From contig JAFAXS010000045.1 of NCBI GenBank assembly GCA_019240755.1, forward strand, positions 1 through 64,000: DNA of 64,000 nt, written 5' to 3'. The stretch's first letter is position 1. Every line of letters begins with the position of its first letter. Below the pieces are notes generated by a model that did not search any database, had not been told where the DNA came from, and was given only the letters and a program-made list of their open reading frames with translations. The stretch is from Vulcanimicrobiota bacterium (lineage in GTDB: Bacteria; Vulcanimicrobiota; Vulcanimicrobiia; Vulcanimicrobiales; Vulcanimicrobiaceae). A program made the translations under genes and the position numbers. Positions 23,110 through 31,700 of this stretch are shown here, piece by piece.

Positions 23110-23761
23110 CTAGTAGCCGGTGCAGGCGCGTTGTTGGTCCGAGATCACGTGACTTCCGCCTTGCTGGTTGCCATCAACGTTGAGCTGACCGGAAGGCACC
23201 CAATAGTAGACCCACGTTTGAGAATTGTCGATCTTATCGTGGATGTGAATACTGCCGTTTGCGGTGCACAGTTGAACGTGGACTCCGCCGTCGATCTTGT
23301 TTCCGATGTCGATCCCGTTTGCTGCTCTGAACTTAACCGTAGTACACAGGCTTCCGGTGATGCCGAAGCAATCGTCGATCTTGTTTCCCAGGCTGATTGT
23401 TCCCCCGGAAACAGCAACAACGTAGCTGCTGCCGTCAATCTTTTTATCGCCGTCCCCCCCCGACGACCCCGATTCGAATGTCGCCGGCCGCATGCAAAAC
23501 CGCCGAGCTACCGCCGTCAACTTTGCCGTCGATCGTTATGGAACCGTTGGTGCTTGTCCGCGTTGCGTGGCTTCTGCCATCAATTTTTCCTTGAACGTGA
23601 ATGTCTCCGCAGCGGGACTGGTTGACGGTGCTACCGCCGTCGATGTCGCCGGTGCCCGTCCAGCCATTGCAGGGCGCTTGGCCTTGTTGCGCCGAGGCAC
23701 GGGTTCCGATGACGAGCCCGAGCGCGATGAAGGCAATGAATATGCCGATCCTAAGCTTCAT
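23110..23761 (-). pseudogene. Secreted solenoid-repeat protein gene interrupted by a frameshift at a G8 tract
   Basis: The gene starts at ATG 23761 behind an excellent AGGAGG site and a signal peptide (MKLRIGIFIAFIALGLVIG...SAQ). The first part encodes repeats of about 20-25 residues with a G-x-I-x-(I/V)-x-x-K-(I/V)-D-G pattern and stops early after about 100 residues. The same repeats continue in another frame (KKIDGSS, GNKIDDC, GNKIDGG, HDKIDNS) to the stop at 23110. The two frames join exactly at a run of eight G (23461-23454); seven G, or ten, would give one intact protein of about 216 residues. The predicted product is a secreted beta-solenoid of unknown function. It may be broken, phase-variable, or intact with a sequencing error in the homopolymer. 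Confidence 0.8.
23454..23461 (-). repeat. G8 homopolymer tract at the frameshift point
   Basis: Eight consecutive C on the plus strand (G on the coding strand) mark the spot where the reading frame of the secreted repeat protein changes. G tracts of 7-10 within genes are classic slipped-strand sites for phase variation and also classic places for sequencing errors. Removing one G restores the frame. Confidence 0.85.
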
Positions 23762-23792
23762 GTTGCTCCTCCTGGTATGCAAGCAACCTATT

Positions 23793-25115
23793 TTAGCACG
23801 CGGCGTCCCGTTTAGGCCACGTTCGCGCGCCGGCGCACATCATCACCGGGCCCGCGGGCCGGAGCGTCACGAGCGGCGCCGTCTGAAGCGAAGCGCCGGG
23901 TTCGAGCATAAAGCGAAAGCGAGTCAGCAGCGCGCTCAGCACCGTCCGGATCTCCGCGAGCGCAAACTCCTCGCCGATGCAGCGCCGCGCGCCGCCGCCG
24001 AACGGAACGTAGGCGAACGGCGGCGGGCTTTCGCCCAGCCAGCGATCCGGATCGAACTTGTCGGGCTCCGGAAAATAGTCCGCGCGTCGATGCAGCATCA
24101 ACGGCGCAAAGAATACGGTGGTTCCGGCCGCAATAGCATGGCCGTCGGCGAAGGTCACGTCGCGCAGCGCCTCTCTGCCGACGATCCAGGCAGGCGGGTA
24201 GAGGCGCAATACCTCGTTGATGACGCGTGCGATGTACTCTTCTTCGCCGCTCGATGCCGCCGCCGCAGCCTTTTCGCCGACACGCGAATGTTGGGCGAGC
24301 AGAACCAAGGCGAAGGTCAGCGCGTTCGCGGTCGTCTCGTGGCCCGCGATGAACAGCGTCATGATCTCGTCGCGAAGTTGCTCGTCCTCGTTTCGCCCCT
24401 CGACTCCGCTCGGGGTGACAAGTGCAAGGAGTTGCGAGAGCGCGTCGCCGCGGGCCGATCCGTCGGCGCGCCTTCGCGCGATGAGGTCGAAGATGATCGC
24501 GTCGAGACCTCTGCGCGCGCGCCAAAAGCGGCGCGTCCCCCCGAACGGCAACCGGGAGCGCAATGCGCCGATAGGCGTCAGCATCCACGGAAACTCGCTC
24601 ATCATCACGCGCATCGCTTGCGCCACGAGCCCCGCGGCGCTGCTCTCGTCGCTTCCGAAGAGCGATTCCGTCGCGATCCGTAGGGTGAGCTCCGTCATCG
24701 CAGCGTGCGCGTCGAACGGGAGTCCAGGGCGGACGCTGGCCGCAAACTCGTCGGCGTCGCGTCGCATGATGCGCAGATATTCGGCGATTCGTTCGCGGTG
24801 GAACGCCGGCTGGACCAGGCGGCGCATCTGCCGGTGCAGCGGTTCCTCGCTGGTCAGGAGCCCTTCACCGAGCAGCAGACGCAGCACGCGCGTGCCCAAG
24901 GACTTCGAAAACGCGTGCTGTTGCGTCACCAGGATCTCTTTGATCAGCGCGGGCTCGTTCACGAACACGTAGGATCGCCAGGGAAGCGCGAACGCGACGA
25001 GGTTGCCGTAGCGCGCCGTCATGTCGCGCAAGAAATCGGGAAAGCGCCGAAACGGCACCGGGAACAGGCGGCGAAGCGTCGTCCAGCGGCTGGGCCCCGG
25101 CAGCGGCGAACTCAC
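23793..25115 (-). CDS. Cytochrome P450
   Basis: This is a heme monooxygenase of 440 residues. The I-helix has AGHETT for oxygen activation, the K-helix has the E-X-X-R motif (EVLR), PERF-like residues occur in FDPDRW, and the heme-ligand loop FGGGARRCIG contains Cys379. There is no membrane anchor, so it is soluble and needs separate redox partners, not found nearby. The sequence near TARYGNLVAFALPWRSYVFVNEPALIKEIL resembles the CYP102/CYP110-like group acting on fatty acids or terpenoids, but the substrate is unknown. A dispersed short repeat is translated within it as TPSGVEG (around residues 233-242). It overlaps the upstream DUF2079 gene by ATGA. Confidence 0.95.
   Translation of the reverse strand: MSSPLPGPSRWTTLRRLFPVPFRRFPDFLRDMTARYGNLVAFALPWRSYVFVNEPALIKEILVTQQHAFSKSLGTRVLRLLLGEGLLTSEEPLHRQMRRLVQPAFHRERIAEYLRIMRRDADEFAASVRPGLPFDAHAAMTELTLRIATESLFGSDESSAAGLVAQAMRVMMSEFPWMLTPIGALRSRLPFGGTRRFWRARRGLDAIIFDLIARRRADGSARGDALSQLLALVTPSGVEGRNEDEQLRDEIMTLFIAGHETTANALTFALVLLAQHSRVGEKAAAAASSGEEEYIARVINEVLRLYPPAWIVGREALRDVTFADGHAIAAGTTVFFAPLMLHRRADYFPEPDKFDPDRWLGESPPPFAYVPFGGGARRCIGEEFALAEIRTVLSALLTRFRFMLEPGASLQTAPLVTLRPAGPVMMCAGARTWPKRDAAC
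24396..24420 (+). repeat. Short dispersed GC-rich repeat inside the P450 gene
   Basis: The core TCGACTCCGCT flanked by CCCC and GGGG, continuing with TGACA, is an imperfect inverted repeat. A second copy of the same core lies in the 2-oxoglutarate dehydrogenase gene near 29661-29684. It is read in frame through the P450 as an apparently inserted loop, after which the family sequence resumes. It looks like a small mobile or recombinogenic REP-like unit that has landed in coding sequence. Confidence 0.55.
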
Positions 25116-26509
25116 CGCGCGTCCCCCGCCTGATACGCCGCGACGTGGCCGAATCGGCAGACGGCGCGGTAGTGAGCGGACTCGATCGCGGCGCGGAGCC
25201 GCCGCTGGTAGGCCGTATCCGGAAAGTCATCGGCGTAGACCAGATATTGCACGCCGCCGGTACGCGCGATCGTCGCGCGTGGCCGGCTCGCCGCCGTCGC
25301 GGAGAACCATTCGTCATACGTCGCGAAGCTGTCGTTCTTCGGGACGCACTCGATCGCGCGGCGCGCGTCCGCGAGGTCGTGATAGTAGGGATGAAGGTAG
25401 TGCAGCGGATGGAGCGGGTCGAATGCGATCAAGAAGATCGCGCAGAGCGTTCCGGCGGTCAGCACCCAGCGTCGCGCGACCGTAGTGCTGCGTTCGAGCA
25501 GCGTGGCACAACCCATGATGCCGCCGACGATCAACCAGGGTATCCACAGCGCCGCATAGTGATCGCCCATTCGCCACACGTAGCCGGAGTTGGCGAGCAG
25601 CACGACGGCGGCGCCGGGCAGCGCCAGCAGTGCCCACGGCGACAGCAGCGGCAAGAACGCGAGCGGCACCAGCGCTTCCAGCACGTACGTCAGACGTCCG
25701 AGCGTAAAGACGGCGCGAACGAACTGCAGCGTGTGCGTGAACGGCGCCATCGCCAGCGACAGCGGCCCGCTCGCAAAGGGGTACACGTAAAAGTGGCTGG
25801 GCTCCCATCCGCCGAGCCGCGGAGCGATGACTCCGTAGTAGACTGCGAGCGCGGCGACGGATGCCAGCGCAAGGCCGCCGCCGGCGATCGCGAGCGCGCG
25901 CGGTTGCGCCGCGTGTCCGTCGAGCAATCCACGTCCCTGCGATCGCGTGCGCGCGGAACGCACCGCTATCGCCGTCACGGCCGCGCCGAAGAATGCCAGC
26001 GTCAACGCGGCGTCTTCCCTCAACCCGACGCCGGCGGCGCCGGCCAGCGCAAACCACGTCCAACGGCCGCGATCCGCTGCGGCGAACATCACGAGCACGA
26101 GCGGCGTGAAGAGCCCGAGTTCGTGAAACTCATCGAATCCGAGCGCCAGCAACGGCGGATAGACGAGCGTGACCAGTCCCAACGAATTTGCAAGCTTCTT
26201 GCCCGTGTACGGCCGGGCGATCGTTGCAACGAGCGGTCCGCACGCGGCCGTGGCCGCAGCCTGAAGCAGCTGTAGGGGCAGCGCGCTATGCGTTAGTCCG
26301 ACGAGCGGCCACGCAATCGCGAGCGCGGGCGACCAATGATATCGAAAATGCGAGCCCGCTTCTACGCCGTTGCGCATGCCGTGCCATGCGTCGGCGACAA
26401 TTTGCGCAAACGTGCCCGTATCGGAACCGTAGGTCCAGAGCCTCGCCCGAACGACCGCGAGAACGGCGAGCACGACGAACTCGACCGCGGCCCAAACGAT
26501 CACGCGCAC
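25112..26509 (-). CDS. DUF2079 multi-spanning membrane protein
   Basis: A protein of about 465 residues with roughly ten hydrophobic helices. It carries the DUF2079 hallmark: an early YGSDTGTFAQIVADAWHGM segment, then GSHFRYHWSPALAIAWPLV, and a later FDEFHELGLFTPLVLVM. The family is related in layout to GT-C type glycosyltransferases, where acidic residues in the first periplasmic loop act in catalysis, but no reaction is established. The start is placed at GTG 26509 because earlier codons are basic shadow sequence overlapping the divergent LOG gene. It precedes the P450 with an ATGA overlap; a functional link is unproven. Confidence 0.85.
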   Translation of the reverse strand: MRVIVWAAVEFVVLAVLAVVRARLWTYGSDTGTFAQIVADAWHGMRNGVEAGSHFRYHWSPALAIAWPLVGLTHSALPLQLLQAAATAACGPLVATIARPYTGKKLANSLGLVTLVYPPLLALGFDEFHELGLFTPLVLVMFAAADRGRWTWFALAGAAGVGLREDAALTLAFFGAAVTAIAVRSARTRSQGRGLLDGHAAQPRALAIAGGGLALASVAALAVYYGVIAPRLGGWEPSHFYVYPFASGPLSLAMAPFTHTLQFVRAVFTLGRLTYVLEALVPLAFLPLLSPWALLALPGAAVVLLANSGYVWRMGDHYAALWIPWLIVGGIMGCATLLERSTTVARRWVLTAGTLCAIFLIAFDPLHPLHYLHPYYHDLADARRAIECVPKNDSFATYDEWFSATAASRPRATIARTGGVQYLVYADDFPDTAYQRRLRAAIESAHYRAVCRFGHVAAYQAGDAR

Positions 26510-26550
26510 GGGCAGGCTCGGACGGCTGCAGGCTCCAACGCCGATCGGCG

Positions 26551-27102
26551 ATGAAGCGCATCTGCGTCTTTTGCGGCTCCCACACGGGGAACGATCCATC
26601 CTACGCGCAGGTCGCGCGCGAGGCGGCCGAGGCCATCGTCGCGGCGGGTTACGGTATCGTCTATGGCGGCGGCAGCATCGGATTGATGGGCATCGTCGCC
26701 GATGCGGCGCTGAGGTCCGGCGGGGAAGTCGTCGGCGTCATCCCGCACGCGCTCGCGCGCACCGAGATCGCGCACGAAGGGCTCACGGAGCTTCACATCG
26801 TCAACACGATGCACGAACGAAAGGCGCTCATGGACGATGCGAGCGATGCCTTTATCGCCCTTCCGGGCGGCTTCGGGACGATGGACGAGTTGTGCGAGAT
26901 TCTCAGCTGGCGGCAGCTCCGCATCCACGACAAGCCGATCGGGCTGCTCAACTATCGAGGCTACTACGACGCATTGCTCGCGCTCTTCGACTCCATGGTT
27001 CGAGAGGGCTTTATCGGGCCGCACACGCGCGGTCTTCTCAGCGACGCTCCCACCATCAAGGCGCTCCTCGCGGCGATGTTCGAGGCAAAAGCGCAACCGT
27101 AG
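26551..27102 (+). CDS. LOG family protein (nucleotide 5'-monophosphate phosphoribohydrolase-like)
   Basis: This 183-residue Rossmann-fold protein has the glycine-rich YGGGSIGLMG, the arginine in MHERKALM, and the diagnostic LPGGFGTMDELCE motif that defines LONELY GUY/TIGR00730 proteins. Plant and actinobacterial members release cytokinin bases from their nucleotides. In most bacteria the natural substrate is an AMP-like nucleotide, and cytokinin production should not be assumed. The start ATG 26551 gives the family-typical MKRICVFCGSHTG N-terminus. It is followed 14 bases later by a membrane GAF protein and diverges from the DUF2079 gene. Confidence 0.93.
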   Translation: MKRICVFCGSHTGNDPSYAQVAREAAEAIVAAGYGIVYGGGSIGLMGIVADAALRSGGEVVGVIPHALARTEIAHEGLTELHIVNTMHERKALMDDASDAFIALPGGFGTMDELCEILSWRQLRIHDKPIGLLNYRGYYDALLALFDSMVREGFIGPHTRGLLSDAPTIKALLAAMFEAKAQP

Positions 27103-27116
27103 CGCAATAGTCAGCC

Positions 27117-28781
27117 ATGCGCCAGGCTAGCGGTGCCGCACTATGGCAGGGCGCGCTGCTCTGCGCGTGCGCCCTCGTCGCGGTCACCATCGTCGCGGAA
27201 GTTTCGCTCCACCTGACGATCTGGGGCGGCCTCCACGTCCGCAGCACCACGGAACAACCGTTTCTCGATCGCATCACCGACGCATCGGCGCAGCCCGCCC
27301 TACGAACCGGCGACATCGTCGATCTTCGGAGGCTCTCGCCGCAACAGCGCTTCGCCTGGCGCTACCACGATGCGGCCGTCGGCGAGCGATTGACCCTCCC
27401 GCTTCGGCGAGACGGCACGCCACGTACGGTCGCGATCGTCGCAACCAAAGCTCAGTACTTTGGAAGGCCGTTCTTCAGCCTCGCCAGCTGGCCGTATTGG
27501 CTTGCCGTCGCCGGATACTTCTGGCTCACATTCTTTGCGGCGTTGATCGCGTGGCGCCGTCCGGACAGCGCCGAGGCGCGAGTGTTGACGCTACTACTGC
27601 TGACCACCGTCAGCGGCACGGTGCTCGTCAACTGGCATGCGGCGATTCCGGCGCTGGACGACGGGCTGTACGTGCTGGGCGCGGTCCTCGGCACGATCGC
27701 GTCCGCGTTCCTGGCGGTGTACGCCATGCTCTTCGCGCCCGCGTCGAACGTTCGCAGGCTCTTCGCCTGGCTATCCTACCTCTCGGTCGGCATCGCGTGC
27801 GCGATCGTGATCGTCGGCGCGGTCGGTCTCTGGACGCTCACGATCGACCCCGGCGGAAAGCTGCTCTCCGGAAAACCCGCGCAGATCGTATATAACTTCC
27901 TGCCGTTTCTCTTCCCGTTGGTCTGCACGCTCATTGCGATCGCGGAGACTCGCGGCGGCGAGCGAACGCGCATCGCGTGGGCGACCGGATCGCTGAGCGT
28001 TCTCTACGGGGCGTACTGCGTCGCCGAGATCGCGATCATCTTCTTTCCTTCGATCGACGTGGGCGCCGCCTTCTTGATCGCCAACGTAGCGATCTTCATC
28101 GCGCCGCTCGGGCTCACGTATGCGCTGCTGCGCCGGCACCTGCTCGACTTGGCATTCGTACTCAATCGCGCCGCAATCTTCGCGACGGTTTCGCTCATCG
28201 TCGTGGGTCTCTTCGTTCTGTTCGAATGGGCGCTAGGGACTTACCTGGCGCGCGCGAGTCACGCGACCAACGTCGCGTTCAGCGGGACGCTCGCGCTGCT
28301 GCTGGGACTCTCCGTGCACTACATCCATGGACGCGTGGAACACGTGATCGACAACCTCTTCTTTCGCAAGCGCCACCGCGACGAGCAGGCGCTGCGCGCG
28401 CTCGCGACCGAAGCCCCGTACTTCACCGACGTGAACGCGCTGATGCAAGAGACGATCCGCGCTTTGCAGGCCTATGCCGACGCATCGTCGGTGACGCCCG
28501 TGATCGGCGACGGCGACGGACGATTTGCCGGAGCGGAGGGCGATCCGGCGATCGAGGCGCTGCGGACGTCACGCAAGCCGATCCACCTTCACCACGTCGG
28601 ATCCCGCCTGGCCGGAGAGTTTGCCTTTCCGATGGTCTCGCGCGGCCGGCTGATGGGCGCGCTCCTACTCGGGCGCAAGCGCTCCGGCGACTCCTATGCG
28701 CCCGACGAATCGGACGCCATCCGCCACGTCGCCTACGGCATCGGCGCCGCGTTGGATCTCACTGCGCGAGCGCCGTCGTGA
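27117..28781 (+). CDS. Membrane protein with PDZ-like periplasmic loop and C-terminal GAF domain
   Basis: This 554-residue protein has an N-terminal helix, then a periplasmic loop of about 100 residues reading like a PDZ/ligand domain (LRTGDIVDLRRLSPQQRF). Seven to nine further helices (about residues 130-405) and a cytoplasmic GAF-like domain (about 430-550, ending AIRHVAYGIGAALDL) follow. The layout matches the sensory half of histidine kinases with 7TM-type modules, but no kinase, cyclase or phosphatase domain follows. It could be a stand-alone sensor passing its signal to a separate partner. Its last 23 bases overlap the converging 2-oxoglutarate dehydrogenase gene. Confidence 0.65.
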   Translation: MRQASGAALWQGALLCACALVAVTIVAEVSLHLTIWGGLHVRSTTEQPFLDRITDASAQPALRTGDIVDLRRLSPQQRFAWRYHDAAVGERLTLPLRRDGTPRTVAIVATKAQYFGRPFFSLASWPYWLAVAGYFWLTFFAALIAWRRPDSAEARVLTLLLLTTVSGTVLVNWHAAIPALDDGLYVLGAVLGTIASAFLAVYAMLFAPASNVRRLFAWLSYLSVGIACAIVIVGAVGLWTLTIDPGGKLLSGKPAQIVYNFLPFLFPLVCTLIAIAETRGGERTRIAWATGSLSVLYGAYCVAEIAIIFFPSIDVGAAFLIANVAIFIAPLGLTYALLRRHLLDLAFVLNRAAIFATVSLIVVGLFVLFEWALGTYLARASHATNVAFSGTLALLLGLSVHYIHGRVEHVIDNLFFRKRHRDEQALRALATEAPYFTDVNALMQETIRALQAYADASSVTPVIGDGDGRFAGAEGDPAIEALRTSRKPIHLHHVGSRLAGEFAFPMVSRGRLMGALLLGRKRSGDSYAPDESDAIRHVAYGIGAALDLTARAPS

Positions 28782-31700
28782 CGATTCGCTCCTGCTCGAC
28801 GGCGTGCTGGCCCGCATAGCCTTCGCTGGGGCTCGCGCGGTAGCCGCGGCCGATGTACTCGATATCGAAGCCGTCGCGTTTGCCTTCGAGCAGTCGCCGC
28901 CGAACGAAGGCGCGCGCTCCCATGTTCTTCGGCTCTTCCTGAACCCAGACGATCTTTTTGAGCTTGGGGTAACTCCCGATGACGCGGTTGATGTCGCCCA
29001 CCGGCAGCGGCGCCAGCAGCTCGATTCGCGCGATGGCGCTTCGCGACAAGCTCGCATACGCATCGTGCGCGACCAGGTCGTGATAGATCTTGCCGCTGCA
29101 GAGAATCAGCCGCTCGATCTGCTCGCGATCCATGGAGCGTGGATCGTCGATCACGGGCGAAAACGTACCATTGATCATGTCATCCAGCGTACCGGCGGCA
29201 CTCTCGGCGCGCAGCAGCGACTTCGGCGTCATCACGACCAGCGGCACGGCGAGCGGCGAGCGCGCCTGCATGCGTAACAGATGATAGTAGTTGCTGGCCA
29301 CCGAGGGCGACGCGACGCGCAGGTTACCTTCGGCGACGAGCTGGAGGAAGCGCTCGGGCCGCGCGCTCGAATGTTCGGGGCCGCCGCCTTCGTAGCCATG
29401 CGGCAGCAACAGCGTCAAGCGAGAAGTCTCCCCCCACTTCGCCTGCCCCGCGGCGATGAACTGGTCGACGACGATCTCCGCGCCGTTGAAGAAATCGCCG
29501 TACTGGGCCTCCCAGAGCACGAGCGCTTGCGGTTCCTGCGCGGAGTAACCGTACTCGAAACCGACGCACGCATACTCGGAGAGCGGACTGTTGCGAATCT
29601 CGAACGATGCCTGGCCGGCCGCAAGGTGTTGCAGCGGAATCCACACTTCACCCGCGGAGCCTGCCCTCAGCGGAGTCGAAGGGTGGAGTACGGCGTGGCG
29701 ATGGCTGAAGGTGCCGCGCTCCGTGTCCTGGCCGGTGAGCCGGATGGGCGTGCCGCTCGTCAGCAATGACGCGAAGGCCAGCGCCTCGGCGGTGCCCCAA
29801 TCGAATAGCCCCTTCTGCGCGATCGTCTCGTTGCGCCGTTCAAACTGATTGCGCAGCTTGCGATTGAGCTCGAATCCCTCGGGCACCGCCGCCAACGCGT
29901 CGCTCCATGCGAGCAGCGTGCGGCGGTCGACGGGCTCCAATACGGTTCCGTCGAACGTGTTGCTGCCCGAGATCTTCCTTCCCGTGATGTGCGAAGCCAG
30001 CGCGCCTTTGACGGCGCGGCGCGCCGCCTGTAAGCGCTCCGTCGCCTCGTCGGCCATGGCACGAGACTGATCGGCGGTAAGAATCCCTTGATTGACGAGC
30101 TTGTTGGCGAAGAGCTCGCGCACCGTCGGATGGTTCTTGATCCGCTCGGCGAGCTGCGGCTGCGTGTAGGCCGGCTCGTCCTGCTCGTTGTGTCCGAAGC
30201 GCCGGTAGCCGATCAGATCGATGAGCACGTCGCGGGCGAACGCGCGCCGGAAGTCGATCGCGAAGTGCACGGCGGCGATGCAGGCATCCACGTCGTCGGC
30301 ATTGACGTGCACGATCGGAACGTCGAAGCCTTTCGCTAAATCGGACGCATATCTCGTCGAGCGCGCGTCGGCCGGATCGGTCGTAAAGCCGATCTGATTG
30401 TTGGCGATGAGGTGAATGGTCCCGCCCGTTTCGTAGCCGGGAAGCGACTGTAAGTTCAGCACCTCTGCGACGACGCCTTGACCGGTAAAGGCCGCGTCGC
30501 CGTGGATCAGGATCGGAGCCGCGCGCTTGCCGTCCTGCACCGGAACGCCCTGGCCGTGATCGGTCTGAAGCGCGCGGGCGCTGCCCTCGACGACCGGATC
30601 CACCGCTTCGAGGTGACTCGGATTATGCGCGAGCGTAACCGCAATGGTCTTGCCCTTCGAGGTAGTAAATTCGCCCTTCGCGCCGTGGTGGTATTTGACG
30701 TCGCCCATGACGTCGTCGTCGCCCAGGTTTCCGCGGTATTGCGCCGCTTCGAACTCCGTCATGACTTCTTCGTACGGCATGTTGACGACGTGCGCGATCA
30801 CGTTGAGGCGTCCGCGATGTGCCATGCCGAGGATTGCATTGGCTACGCCGTCGTCGGCGAGCATGTCGAGCATCTCCTCGAGCATCGGAACCATGACGTC
30901 GAGTCCTTCACCGGAGAACGTTTTCTGGCCGAGGAACGTCTTGCGCACGTAGCGATCGAAGGCTTCGACCCGGGTCAGGCGCGTCAAGAACTCGATCTGG
31001 CGCTGCGGTGAGTGCTTGATCTTATTGCGCCCCGACTCGACGTAGTCGCGCAACCACATGCGTTGCTCGGCATTGGAGATGTGCTCGATCTCGTACGCGA
31101 TCGTCGAGCTGTACGTTTCGCGCAGGCGCGGCAACACGTCGGCCAATGTTTGCCCCGGCACTTTCACGCGCAACACTGCAGCCGGGATCGCGCTCTGTAA
31201 CGCCGGCGTCAGACCCCACGTCTGCGGCTCCAGCAGAGCGTCGCCGACCGGTTCGGCACCGAGCGGATCCAAGTTCGCGGCGAGGTGTCCGAACCGGCGA
31301 TAGGCCGAGACGATCGCCATGCCCGCAGCGGCGGCGCGCAACATCTCGTCGGAAGGACGCGCTGCCGCCGCGCCGAGCGGCGCGAGCGCAAACTGGGGCG
31401 ACGGGGCGGCTTCGAACCCGAGCGACGTAAATGCCGCCTCGTAAAATCCATCTTTGCCTTGAAGCAGCTCGTCGACGCGGCGCAGATATTCGCCGGATTG
31501 GGCGCCTTGGATCACGCGATGATCGTACGTGCTCGTGAGCTGCATGACGCGTGAAACGCCCAACAGCCGCAGCGACTGCTCGTTGGACGCCGCGAACCCC
31601 GCCGGGTAACCGATCGCGCCCGTTGCGATGATCGCGCCCTGGCCCGCCATCAAGCGCGGCACCGACGCAATCGTGCCGATGCCGCCCGGATTGGTCAATG

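Noticed and set aside
26551-27102. Cytokinin biosynthesis role for the LOG protein
   Set aside because: The PGGxGTxxE motif is shared by the whole family in bacteria with no hormone role, and no isopentenyltransferase is nearby.
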